From Sphingopyxis sp. H053 (GTDB lineage: Bacteria; Pseudomonadota; Alphaproteobacteria; Sphingomonadales; Sphingomonadaceae): a DNA stretch of 64,000 bases. The notes under the pieces are model-generated. The model was not told the origin of the DNA, did no database searches, and saw only the letters and a list, made by a program, of their open reading frames with translations. Positions 56,051 through 64,000 of this stretch are shown here, piece by piece; position 1 is the first letter of the stretch, and the number at the start of each line of letters is the position of its first letter. A program made the position numbers and the translations under genes. Where the stretch lies: the NCBI RefSeq assembly GCF_001468225.1, contig NZ_LNRU01000006.1, forward strand, positions 1-64,000. Reading direction: 5' to 3'.

Positions 56051-56242
56051 GGCGGCGCCTTTACGGCGTGGCGTTCGAAACCGCTAGGGGGATCGTGTTT
56101 CGAGCATCCAAGCTAACATATCTTGCCCGGATTTTGATATTTTCAACCACAATTGGATCAACGGCTGCCTGGCTCTGTTGACCACGCGAAAAGCGGAGGC
56201 TCCACCGAGGATCGTGCCGATTTGACTGGAATATTGTTCGGG

Positions 56243-56333
56243 TGGCGGAGCGGGAGGGATTCGAACCCTCGATACGCTTTTGACGTATACTCACTTTCCA
56301 GGCGAGCGCCTTCGACCACTCGGCCACCGCTCC
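56243..56333 (-). tRNA. tRNA-Ser (GGA)
   Basis: Minus strand: acceptor GGAGCGG with CCGCTCC, D-arm TGGCCGAGTGGTCGAAGGC, anticodon loop CTGGAAA giving GGA, a long variable arm (TATACGTCAAAAGCGTAT), T-arm GGTTCGAATCC and encoded CCA. Its 3' end faces nitrate cluster 2, as tRNA-Lys faces cluster 1. Confidence 0.97.
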
Positions 56334-56407
56334 GCATGCTCTGGAACGGGCGCCCTAATCGCTTGGCGGGGCTTTCGCAAGCCGATTGGGCATGGCAGAC
56401 ATCGGCT

Positions 56408-57412
56408 ATGAAACATCTGCTCCTGTCGGCCGTTGCTGCCGCGTCGCTCATCCTTCCCGCATATGGCGCGGAGCCCGCACCAATCCCCTCGCCGGGAGAG
56501 ATTGCCGCTGCGGCGCCGGCGAGCGACTGGGTCGCCATTGCACCGTCGGACCTGCTGGTAATGGACCTCGCGCCCGATGCGAAGGGCAATCCGCGCCGCG
56601 TTGTCATCCAGCTGATGCCAGCGCCGTTCAGTCAGGGATGGATCGGCAATATCCGCAAGCTCGCCGCCGCGCACTGGTGGGACGGAACGAGCGTCAACCG
56701 CGTGCAGGACAATTATGTCGCGCAATGGGGCGATGCGACCGAGAAGAAGGCGCTGCCGAAGGGATTGGCGGTGGTGTCGGAACGACAATATGTTTCAAGT
56801 GGCCGAGGCTATTCATATATTAGCGGTCGATTGGCAAAAGAATCGGATAAGGTGACAACTGCGGAAGACGCTGCAGAGCAGGCGATTAGGGCGGCCTCAA
56901 TGCCAAAGTCGGACGGGAAATTCACAGATAATTACGCTCAATTTGCGGGTGCCGTTAACGGATGGGTTTTGGCTGCAGACACGACAGGTGTTTGGCCCGT
57001 CCACTGCTATGGCGCGGTCGGCGTCGGTCGCAACATGTCGCCTGACACCGGCAGCGGCGCCGAACTCTACACGGTAATTGGCCATGCACCACGCCATCTC
57101 GACCGCAATATCGCCGTCGTCGGCCGGGTTGTCAGCGGGATCGAGCATCTGTCGAGTCTGCCGCGTGGGACGGGCGCGCTCGGCTTTTACGAGGATGCGG
57201 CCGAACGCGTCGCGATCACGTCGATTCGCGTTGCGACCGAACTGCCCGCCGCAGATCAGCCCCGCTTCGAATATCTGTCCACCGAAAGCGACAGCTTTGC
57301 GCGCTATGCCGATGCGCGGCAGAACCGGCGCGATCCCTTCTTCATCACGCCGGCGGGCGGCGCCGATATCTGCAATATCCCGGTGCCGGTACGCCCGGTC
57401 GCCGCGAAGTAA
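56408..57412 (+). CDS. Periplasmic cyclophilin-type peptidyl-prolyl isomerase
   Basis: 334 residues with signal peptide MKHLLLSAVAAASLILPAYGA. The cyclophilin core is recognisable (IGNIRKLAAAHWWDGTSVNRVQDNYVAQWGD ... GRNMSPDTGSGAELYTVIGHAPRHLDRNIAVVGRVVSGIEHLSSLPRG) but with a large insertion before it and a Cys near the C-terminus. Predicted to catalyse prolyl isomerisation of exported proteins. Bases ~56770-56990 use A/T-rich codons unlike the flanks, matching the oddity in glyS. Confidence 0.87.
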   Translation: MKHLLLSAVAAASLILPAYGAEPAPIPSPGEIAAAAPASDWVAIAPSDLLVMDLAPDAKGNPRRVVIQLMPAPFSQGWIGNIRKLAAAHWWDGTSVNRVQDNYVAQWGDATEKKALPKGLAVVSERQYVSSGRGYSYISGRLAKESDKVTTAEDAAEQAIRAASMPKSDGKFTDNYAQFAGAVNGWVLAADTTGVWPVHCYGAVGVGRNMSPDTGSGAELYTVIGHAPRHLDRNIAVVGRVVSGIEHLSSLPRGTGALGFYEDAAERVAITSIRVATELPAADQPRFEYLSTESDSFARYADARQNRRDPFFITPAGGADICNIPVPVRPVAAK

Positions 57413-57416
57413 TTCC

Positions 57417-57731
57417 TTGGAGGATTTCACCGTCACGACGCCGCTCTGGCGCTGGAAATCGGCGACCGCGCCCGCCGCGTGGTTCTTCGTCACGATCGCC
57501 GGTGAGGCCGCCGATGGGATTCGCATGGCGGCGATGACCGGCCAGTGGCTCGACGGGCGAAAGGGATTCGGATCTGCGCGTGTCGAGGCGAATATCGGCG
57601 GCACGCGTTGGAAGACGTCGGTCTTTCCGCACAAGGAAAGTGGCGGCTGGTTGCTGCCGGTCAAGGCGATGGTGCGAAAGGCCGAGGGGATCGCCGAGGG
57701 CGACGACGTGACGGTGACCGTCAGTCTTTAG
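57417..57731 (+). CDS. DUF1905-domain protein
   Basis: 104 residues: TTPLWRWKSATAPAAWFFVTIAGEAADGIRMA ... GFGSARVEANIGGTRWKTSVFPHKESGGWLLPVKAMVRKAEGIAEGDDVTVTVSL, the typical DUF1905 beta-barrel pattern. No ATG/GTG is available; a TTG at 57417, four bases past the previous stop, is the best start but has no good ribosome site, so the true start is uncertain. Function unknown. Confidence 0.78.
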   Translation: MEDFTVTTPLWRWKSATAPAAWFFVTIAGEAADGIRMAAMTGQWLDGRKGFGSARVEANIGGTRWKTSVFPHKESGGWLLPVKAMVRKAEGIAEGDDVTVTVSL

Positions 57732-57861
57732 GCGGTGTTTCGGCCTTGCTATCGCGCGCCTGCGCCTTGCGCTTGCGCAGATTGGCGCGCAGCGCCTCGG
57801 CGAGGCGGCGTTCGCGTTCGATATCGGAGGGGGAGGGCGTCTTGCTCACGCTATGAGCCAT
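57721..57861 (-). CDS. Small basic protein, 46 residues
   Basis: ATG at 57861 opens MAHSVSKTPSPSDIERERRLAEALRANLRKRKAQARDSKAETPPKD. It is highly charged, with a helical Arg/Lys/Glu centre like small proteins often annotated as hypothetical in sphingomonads. The 3' end overlaps the DUF1905 gene by 11 bp tail to tail. No function assigned. Confidence 0.6.
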   Translation of the reverse strand: MAHSVSKTPSPSDIERERRLAEALRANLRKRKAQARDSKAETPPKD

Positions 57862-57967
57862 GCCCGCGAAATCGCCATATCGTCAAGCCTCGCACCTTGA
57901 CAGGCGCAAGGCGCCCCGTCATAGGCCGCGCCTGCCCAGCGAACATCCGTTTGCCGGCATCCCGGTT

Positions 57968-58042
57968 GCTGCTGTAGCTCAGTGGTAGAGCGCGTCATTG
58001 GTAATGACGAGGTCGACAGTTCAATCCTGTCCAGCAGCACCA
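57968..58042 (+). tRNA. tRNA-Thr (GGU)
   Basis: Acceptor GCTGCTG with CAGCAGC, D-arm AGCTCAGTGGTAGAGC, anticodon loop TTGGTAA giving GGU, T-arm GACAGTTCAATCCTGTC, encoded CCA. The 193 bp that follow to 58235 contain no gene I can support. Confidence 0.97.
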
Positions 58043-58235
58043 TTTTCCTGAAGAACTCGGAAGTTCGCACAGCAGCCGGCGCGCTGAAAACGACGCGCAA
58101 GGTCGTCGCAGTTTTACCGCGCAAACCATGCTGAATATCCGCAATCGGCGAAGACCGGATAATCCTGTCGCGCGTTCCGGAATCGGACGTCCCGAGCCCG
58201 CAGAGCAGGCGCGCTAGCCGATCAGGTCAGGGTTT

Positions 58236-59114
58236 TCAGGCCGGACGGGGAATTGCGATGATCTCGTCGAAATCGATCGCGCCGGCGCTCGCGGATCGAT
58301 CGAAGGGATTGTGGACATCGTAGCCGCAGCGATCGAAGAGCGCGATAATCGCTTCGGGTGACGATCCGTTCCTTGCGAGCAACGGGCGGCTGAATTCGGA
58401 AAGGACCACAGGCCGATAATCGCGCAAAGTCTGTTGCGCGCCCTCGAAGACCATGCCTTCCGCGCCTTCGACGTCCACCTTTATGACGGCAGGCCGCAGC
58501 CCATTCTCGGCGACGAGGCTGTCGAGGGGCCTGGCCTGAACCGTTTCGGTCTGCACGGCCTGGCCAGCTACCGACGGGTGCACGATTCCTCCCATGGACG
58601 AATATTCTTCGCGGCCCGGAACGATGTCCAGCGTCGCCAAACTCGCCTCGTTCGACACCAGGCCGTTGTACAATATGACCTTCGTCTCGACATCGTTGAT
58701 CGTGACATTTTGCGAGAGGCGCGAAAATGCGGCCGTTGTGGGCTCTGCGGCGAGGACGCGCCCCGTCGTCAGCCGCTTCGCCGCCAGAACCGAAAAAAAG
58801 CCGACGTTCGCGCCAACATCGACAACATCACGATCGGGCGTCAGATGGGACAGGAAAAGCTGCACCAATTGGGGTTCGTAAAAGCCCTGGGAAAGAAGAC
58901 GCCGAAGGATATGCGAGCGCGGCCCCAGTATGAATTCGCCGTCAAACTCTTCGACTCTCACCCGGACATCCGATGCGACGAGACCCTCGACGCGATCGAG
59001 AACGGCTTTGGCGGGCGCCTGCCGATATCCCATCCACCTGTTCCGCCCATATAACGGGAGCGAAAAGACCGAACGGATGAACCGCGAACGACGTGCGAAA
59101 TTCACCAGATCCAT
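58236..59114 (-). CDS. FkbM-family methyltransferase
   Basis: 292 residues. SAM motif I is VVDVGANVGFFSVLAAKR; the FkbM motif IKVDVEGAEGMVFEGAQQTL is present, as is LSEFSRPLL. N-terminal ~60 residues are basic and helical (MDLVNFARRSRFIRSVFSLPLYGRNRWMGYRQ). Usually methylates sugar or polyketide hydroxyls; the substrate here is not indicated by neighbours. Start 59114 chosen over the upstream ATG because the extension has no protein character. Confidence 0.87.
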   Translation of the reverse strand: MDLVNFARRSRFIRSVFSLPLYGRNRWMGYRQAPAKAVLDRVEGLVASDVRVRVEEFDGEFILGPRSHILRRLLSQGFYEPQLVQLFLSHLTPDRDVVDVGANVGFFSVLAAKRLTTGRVLAAEPTTAAFSRLSQNVTINDVETKVILYNGLVSNEASLATLDIVPGREEYSSMGGIVHPSVAGQAVQTETVQARPLDSLVAENGLRPAVIKVDVEGAEGMVFEGAQQTLRDYRPVVLSEFSRPLLARNGSSPEAIIALFDRCGYDVHNPFDRSASAGAIDFDEIIAIPRPA

Positions 59115-59236
59115 TTTGCAGCCTTCCCGAGCTTGATGAAGCTTAGAGGGTCGCAGCCTTGTCGCGCACTTATGTGGCGAGTGCAATTCCCGTCGTCGAC
59201 GGGTCCGTCGTGCCTGTCCGCATCGTATTCATGATG

Positions 59237-60151
59237 CTATATCTTCGCGGCGAGCAACCAGTCGTGGAACAGCTTGACCGCCGGCTGGCGCAGCGCGCGG
59301 GGGCGGCACACGAACCAATAGCTGTACGGGCTATCGACGTCGAAATCGAAGAGGCGGACGAGGCGCGGGTCGTGCGCATCGTCGAAATGATGGCCATGCA
59401 TGAAGGCGACGCCGATGCCCTGCGCTGCGGCTTCGAGCATCAGCGGCCCCGAATCGAAATAATCGATCCCTGCCGGCTCCAGATAGGGCATGCCGATCGC
59501 CTTTTTCCACTCGGCGAAGGTCTCCGGCATCTCGCGATGGAGCAGGACGGTCATCCGTTGCATCTGTTCGGGCACGGCGATCGCGCGATCGCCGTCGGTC
59601 AATGTCCGCGAGGCAATCGGGAACACCTTGTCCTGGTCGAGCCGCGCGGCATAGAGCACGGGGTCGATCGAGCGTGCGAGCGCGATCGCGGCGTCGATGC
59701 CGTCGCCCAGCCGGGCTTCGGCATGCGACATGGTGTCGATGTCGATATGCAGTTCAGGGTGCTGGCGCCGAAGCTCGGGAAGCCGGGGGAACAGGCGCTG
59801 CTGCGCGAAAAGCGGCAGGACGTTGAGGTGCAGACGCAGCGAGGCGTCGGGGCTGCCGACCTGTTCGATCACGTTACGCAATTCGTCGAGAATCGGCGAC
59901 AATTGTTCGTGCAGCGCCCGGCCCGCTTCGGTCAGGCTGAGTCCGTGGTGGTGGCGGTTGAACAGCGGGCGGCCGACGGTATGCTCCAATGTCTGGATGC
60001 GGCGCGACAAAGCGGGCATCGACAGGCCGAGTTCGATTGCGGCCGCCTTGACCGTGCCGTGGCGGGCGACCTCGAGAAAGGCCTCCATGCTGCTGATGGG
60101 GGGAAGGCGTGGCATATCGGGTGCCGATGATGACATGACCTTGCCGGACAT
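59237..60151 (-). CDS. LysR-family transcriptional regulator (GcvA-like)
   Basis: 304 residues: N-terminal winged HTH (PPISSMEAFLEVARHGTVKAAAIELGLSMPALSRRIQTLEHTVGRPLFNRHHHGLSLTEAGRALHEQLSPILDEL), then the periplasmic-binding-like effector domain to the end. The HTH and effector proportions match the GcvA/AmpR type. It is divergent from the CDC48 gene (107 bp), which may be its target. The start could also be a later Met (60136 or 60115). Confidence 0.92.
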   Translation of the reverse strand: MSGKVMSSSAPDMPRLPPISSMEAFLEVARHGTVKAAAIELGLSMPALSRRIQTLEHTVGRPLFNRHHHGLSLTEAGRALHEQLSPILDELRNVIEQVGSPDASLRLHLNVLPLFAQQRLFPRLPELRRQHPELHIDIDTMSHAEARLGDGIDAAIALARSIDPVLYAARLDQDKVFPIASRTLTDGDRAIAVPEQMQRMTVLLHREMPETFAEWKKAIGMPYLEPAGIDYFDSGPLMLEAAAQGIGVAFMHGHHFDDAHDPRLVRLFDFDVDSPYSYWFVCRPRALRQPAVKLFHDWLLAAKI

Positions 60152-60258
60152 GCCAGAATTTTGTGCAGTGCGTCATAAATGGCTGTGGTGCCGGGGGTCG
60201 CAAATCGGGAACGACCATCCTATCTTCGGCATTCTGACTATTTTGCGGGAGACACGCC

Positions 60259-62580
60259 TTGGCCGACGCAGCGGTAAAAGAAAAACAGGTCAAACTGCAG
60301 GTGGCGAATGCACGCGCCGAAGAAAGCGGGGGAGGAATCGCCCGTATTCCGCGCTCCGCGATGGCCGAACTTGGCGTCACCGAAGGCGATATCGTCCAGA
60401 TCAGCGGCAAACGCGAGACAGCCTCGCGCGTCGTGCTTCCCTATGCCGAGGATGAAGGGCTGGAAGTCATCCGGCTCGACGGCCTGCTGCGCGCCAATGC
60501 GGGCGCGGGCGCGGGCGATATGGTTGTGCTGAGCCGCGTGGAACCGCGCCCCGCGACGCGCGTCATATTCGCTCCGGCGCAGGAGAATCTTCGCCTGCAG
60601 GGCTCGGCCAATGCCTTGAAGCGCAGCTTCTTCGGCCGGCCGGTGGTCGCAGGCGATACGGTTGCGACCGCAGGGCAGCAGCGGCTGGAGTCGGGCGACA
60701 TGCCGCCGCAGCTTCGCCAGATGCTCAATGCGCCCGCCTATGCGCTCGCCGAAGTACGCCTGCTCGTCGTATCGGCGACCCCCAAGGGAATCGTCTTCAT
60801 TGACGAGAATACCGAAATCGAACTGCTTCCCGAATATCAGGAGCCGCACGACGCGCGCCGCACCGACGTCACTTACGACGATCTCGGCGGGCTTGGCGAT
60901 ACGATCGACCAGCTTCGCGAAATGGTCGAACTGCCGCTGCGCTATCCCGAACTATTCCAGCGCCTCGGCGTCGATCCGCCGCGCGGGGTGCTGCTGCATG
61001 GGCCGCCGGGAACAGGCAAGACGCGGCTGGCGCGCGCGGTCGCCAATGAAAGCGACGCGCAATTTTTCCTGATCAACGGGCCCGAGATCATGGGCAGCGC
61101 CTATGGCGAGTCCGAAAAGCGGCTGCGCGACGTGTTCGAGGCGGCCGCGAAGGCTGCACCGTCGATCCTGTTCATCGACGAGATCGATTCGATCGCACCG
61201 AAGCGCGGGCAGGTGCAGGGCGAAGCCGAGAAGCGCCTCGTCGCGCAATTGCTGACGTTGATGGACGGGCTGGAGCCGCGAACGAACCTTGTCGTCATCG
61301 CGGCGACCAATCGCCCCGACGCAATCGACGAGGCGCTGCGGCGTCCGGGCCGTTTCGACCGCGAGATCGTGATCGGCGTTCCCGATGAAAGCGGCCGGCG
61401 CGAGATCCTAGGCATCCATACGCGCGGCATGCCGCTCGCCGAGAATGTCGACCTTGCCGAACTTGCGCGCACGACCTTCGGCTTCGTCGGCGCCGACATG
61501 GCGGCGCTGACGCGCGAAGCCGCGATCGAGGCGGTGCGGCGGATCATGCCCAAGCTCAACCTTGAGGAAGGCACGATCCCCCCCGAGGTGCTCGCGGAAT
61601 TGCGCGTCACGCGCGAGGACTTCAACAACGCGCTGAAACGCGTCCAGCCGTCGGCGATGCGCGAAGTGATGGTGCAGGCGCCGAAGACGCGGTGGAGCGA
61701 CATCGGCGGGCTCGACGCCGCGCGCGACAAGCTGATCGAGGGGATCGAACTGCCGCTGAAGAACCCTGCGGCCTTTCGTCGGCTCGGCATTCGTCCGGCG
61801 AAGGGCTTCCTGCTTTATGGGCCCCCCGGAACCGGCAAGACCCTGTTGGCGAAGGCGGCGGCACGCGAATCCGACGCGAACTTCATCTCGATCAAATCGT
61901 CGGATTTGCTTTCGAAATGGTATGGCGAGAGCGAGCAGCAGATCGCGCGTCTGTTCGCCCGCGCACGCGCGGTTGCGCCGACGATTATCTTCATCGACGA
62001 ACTCGACAGTCTGGTGCCAGCACGCGGCAGCGGCGCGTCGGGCGAACCACAGGTGACCGAACGCGTCGTCAACACGATCCTCGCCGAGATGGACGGGATC
62101 GAGGAGATGCAGTCGGTGGTCGTCATCGGCGCCACCAACCGTCCGAACCTGATCGACCCGGCGTTGCTTCGTCCGGGCCGGCTCGATGAACTGATTTACG
62201 TCGCGGTGCCCGACAAGGAAGGGCGCCGGCGTATCCTCGAAATCCAGACGAGCAAGATGCCGCTCGCGAAGGATGTCGACCTCGCGGTGCTCGCCGAAAA
62301 GTCGGATCGCTTCACCGGTGCAGACCTCGAAGATCTGACGCGGCGTGCGGGGCTTGCCGCGCTCAAGCGCTCACTCGACAGCGACACGGTCACGATGGAG
62401 GATTTCGAAGCCGCGCTGAAGGACACCCGGGCGTCGGTGACCGAAGCGATGGAAAAGGATTATGAAAAGATCCAGGGCGAGATCAAGCAGGCCGCGATGA
62501 GCGTCGATCCGATCGGCTTCTTCGCGCCCGGCATGCTCAAGCCCGTGCGCGAGCGCAAGCACGACGATACGGCCGACTAA
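60259..62580 (+). CDS. CDC48/p97-type double AAA+ ATPase
   Basis: 773 residues with the full VCP/Cdc48 layout: an N domain with double-psi barrel ([38 protein letters not shown]), D1 (Walker [15 protein letters not shown] near residue 248, Walker [10 protein letters not shown], sensor ATNRPD) and D2 (Walker [15 protein letters not shown] near 520, Walker [16 protein letters not shown]). Unfolds or extracts proteins using ATP. Such genes are typical of archaea and eukaryotes but occur in some bacteria. TTG start with GGGAGA seven bases upstream. It ends overlapping the MFS gene tail to tail (CTAA). Confidence 0.93.
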   Translation: MADAAVKEKQVKLQVANARAEESGGGIARIPRSAMAELGVTEGDIVQISGKRETASRVVLPYAEDEGLEVIRLDGLLRANAGAGAGDMVVLSRVEPRPATRVIFAPAQENLRLQGSANALKRSFFGRPVVAGDTVATAGQQRLESGDMPPQLRQMLNAPAYALAEVRLLVVSATPKGIVFIDENTEIELLPEYQEPHDARRTDVTYDDLGGLGDTIDQLREMVELPLRYPELFQRLGVDPPRGVLLHGPPGTGKTRLARAVANESDAQFFLINGPEIMGSAYGESEKRLRDVFEAAAKAAPSILFIDEIDSIAPKRGQVQGEAEKRLVAQLLTLMDGLEPRTNLVVIAATNRPDAIDEALRRPGRFDREIVIGVPDESGRREILGIHTRGMPLAENVDLAELARTTFGFVGADMAALTREAAIEAVRRIMPKLNLEEGTIPPEVLAELRVTREDFNNALKRVQPSAMREVMVQAPKTRWSDIGGLDAARDKLIEGIELPLKNPAAFRRLGIRPAKGFLLYGPPGTGKTLLAKAAARESDANFISIKSSDLLSKWYGESEQQIARLFARARAVAPTIIFIDELDSLVPARGSGASGEPQVTERVVNTILAEMDGIEEMQSVVVIGATNRPNLIDPALLRPGRLDELIYVAVPDKEGRRRILEIQTSKMPLAKDVDLAVLAEKSDRFTGADLEDLTRRAGLAALKRSLDSDTVTMEDFEAALKDTRASVTEAMEKDYEKIQGEIKQAAMSVDPIGFFAPGMLKPVRERKHDDTAD

Positions 62581-63893
62581 AGCGGTTGTTCCTTGGGCTG
62601 GTTCGGTTTCAGCGCCGACCAGCCCCACAGGACCAGCCAGCCGCAAAAGCTCGCCATCAGACCGTAAGCGGCCATCGGGTGCCAGTTATAGAGAAGCACG
62701 CCGACCGCGGGCGATACGATATAGGCCGACCCGTTGATCGACGCGGTCATCCCCGCAACGCTGCCCTGATCGCGGCGCGGCACCGATAGCGATGCGCCGG
62801 CGGTAAAGCCGGGGCGGAAGAGGCCGAAGCCGAGCGAGGCGAGGGCGAAGCCGATGATGATGCCGTGGAAGTCATAAGACAGGCCGGTCATCACCGTGCC
62901 GAGCCCGCCGAGACTGGCGCCGCAAAGCACCGCGGTACGCGGCGACATCTTGAGCAGCGGGATCAACCCCCATTGCGACAGCAGCGTTGCGAAGGCTCCC
63001 GCCATCAATACGATCCCCGTCATCGCGGCGCCCTCGTCGGGACGCAGGCGCAAGTGCAGGCGGTCGAGGATCAGGAAGCCGATCACGCCGAGCACCATCG
63101 CTTGCGCCTGCCCGCCGAACAAGCCGGCGAGCAACCACGGCCGCACGCGCGTATCGGTCCAGCGAAGGGGAGGGGTATCGACGGCCTGATCGATGATCTG
63201 GTCCTCGGCTTCTTCGGCGGCGGTCTGCGGTGAGCCACCCGTGGTGGGATAGGAAACGATCGCGCCGCGCGCGGCATAGCGGGGCATGTCGTCGGGCAGG
63301 CGCCAGCGCAGCATGACGAGCACGCCGAGGCCGATCAGCGCAAAGACGAGCAAGGGCCCGGCGAGGCCAACGATCGGCAGGATGAAGAAGGGAGCGATTG
63401 CCGGGCCGATGACGGTACCGAGCCCGAAGGACGAGGAAACGAGCGAAAGCGCCTGCGTCCGCTGCTCGGGATCGGTGCGCGCGGCGACATAAGCCTGCAC
63501 CGCGGGGGGCGACGCCGAGCCGAAGCCGCCGTAGAGGCTGCGAAACACCGCGAAGACGATGAAGGTGACCCCCGCGGCGAGATAGCCCTGAAGTCCGGCC
63601 CAGAGAGTCAGCCCGCACAAGGCCATCGACGACAGGAAGCCGATGACGCCGAGCGCCATCAATGCCTTGCGGCCGCGCTTGTCCGACTGGCGCGCCCAAT
63701 GCGGCGCGGTGAGCACCCAGAGCAGCGCCGACCAGCTGAACGCCAGGCTGACCCAGACGTCGGGGATGCGCAATTTGGCACCGATGGAGGGCAGGATGGA
63801 TTGCATCGCGGTGTTACCCGCGGCGGCGACTAGCATCACCGCAAAGAGCACCGCCATACGGTCGGAGGGGATGGAATGCGATGTCGTCGCCAT
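62577..63893 (-). CDS. MFS transporter, 12-TM drug-efflux type
   Basis: 438 residues, about 12 TM helices with a cytoplasmic loop near the middle (around TGGSPQTAAEEAEDQIIDQAVDTPPLRW). MFS motif A appears as HWARQSDKRGRKALM, and motif C as GPAIAPFF. It resembles TetA-like efflux pumps; substrate unknown. The rest of the window (63894-64000) contains no further gene. Confidence 0.9.
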   Translation of the reverse strand: MATTSHSIPSDRMAVLFAVMLVAAAGNTAMQSILPSIGAKLRIPDVWVSLAFSWSALLWVLTAPHWARQSDKRGRKALMALGVIGFLSSMALCGLTLWAGLQGYLAAGVTFIVFAVFRSLYGGFGSASPPAVQAYVAARTDPEQRTQALSLVSSSFGLGTVIGPAIAPFFILPIVGLAGPLLVFALIGLGVLVMLRWRLPDDMPRYAARGAIVSYPTTGGSPQTAAEEAEDQIIDQAVDTPPLRWTDTRVRPWLLAGLFGGQAQAMVLGVIGFLILDRLHLRLRPDEGAAMTGIVLMAGAFATLLSQWGLIPLLKMSPRTAVLCGASLGGLGTVMTGLSYDFHGIIIGFALASLGFGLFRPGFTAGASLSVPRRDQGSVAGMTASINGSAYIVSPAVGVLLYNWHPMAAYGLMASFCGWLVLWGWSALKPNQPKEQPL

Positions 63894-64000
63894 GTTCGCC
63901 CCCTCCTTGGCTTTGGTCGGTAACGCCGCTTCTCCCTACACGCGGGCGCCCCGCTGTCTAGAGTCAAGACAGACTCTTTCCTTGCGCCAACGCGCCGATT

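Overview
The window is high-GC chromosomal DNA from an alphaproteobacterium. Gene content and order suggest a sphingomonad, with Sphingopyxis-like as my best guess: an mreB-mreC-mreD-mrdA-rodA operon, an endonuclease-type MutL, two-subunit GlyRS, UrcA, PPDK beside glyS, a CDC48-type ATPase and CYTH-CHAD. The taxonomic call is inference, since no 16S or other marker is present. Most genes are packed with 1-11 nt overlaps (ATGA, TGATG, GTGA, TTGA), so operons are easy to read.

Layout. 1-805: gene-poor left edge with a perfect 32-bp palindrome, the tail of an excisionase-like HTH gene and other apparent remnants. 806-13171 (minus): nitrate assimilation cluster 1, transcribed nasT-nasS, then a leader RNA, then narK-porin-nirB-nirD-nasA-cobA-moeA-hypothetical. 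13611-13686: tRNA-Lys. 13809-19325: cell-shape operon. 19517-27905: mutL, three secreted proteins including two phosphatases, a MerR-controlled glutaredoxin/MauE gene, a repeat-rich spacer and ychF. 28036-35641: CAP protein, PhoX, GNAT-pth-rplY, two TraB/GumN paralogues, an XRE/membrane-protein pair, UrcA. 35875-45312: glyQ-glyS, ppdK, DUF1214/DUF1254, tRNA-Arg, CYTH-CHAD. 45378-56050 (minus): nitrate assimilation cluster 2, with the same order as cluster 1 but lacking moeA and the last hypothetical gene. 56243-63893: tRNA-Ser, a periplasmic cyclophilin, DUF1905, a small ORF, tRNA-Thr, an FkbM methyltransferase, a LysR regulator, CDC48 ATPase and an MFS transporter.

How the genes work together. 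Each nitrate cluster is a nearly complete uptake and assimilation module. An outer-membrane channel and a NarK-type transporter bring nitrate in. NasA (Mo-bis-MGD) reduces nitrate to nitrite, and NirBD (siroheme) reduces nitrite to ammonium. SUMT (cobA) feeds siroheme synthesis. MoeA, in cluster 1 only, feeds Mo cofactor synthesis. Control appears to be by NasS (cytoplasmic nitrate sensor) and NasT (ANTAR antiterminator). Upstream of each narK I can draw two hexaloop stem-loops followed by an intrinsic terminator, the arrangement expected of an ANTAR target.

The most notable points are the two ~10-12 kb nitrate clusters lying as direct repeats around a block of essential genes; a substituted first hexaloop base in the second leader; a MerR-type 19-bp-spacer promoter; and a genomic palindromic repeat read in frame inside glyS.
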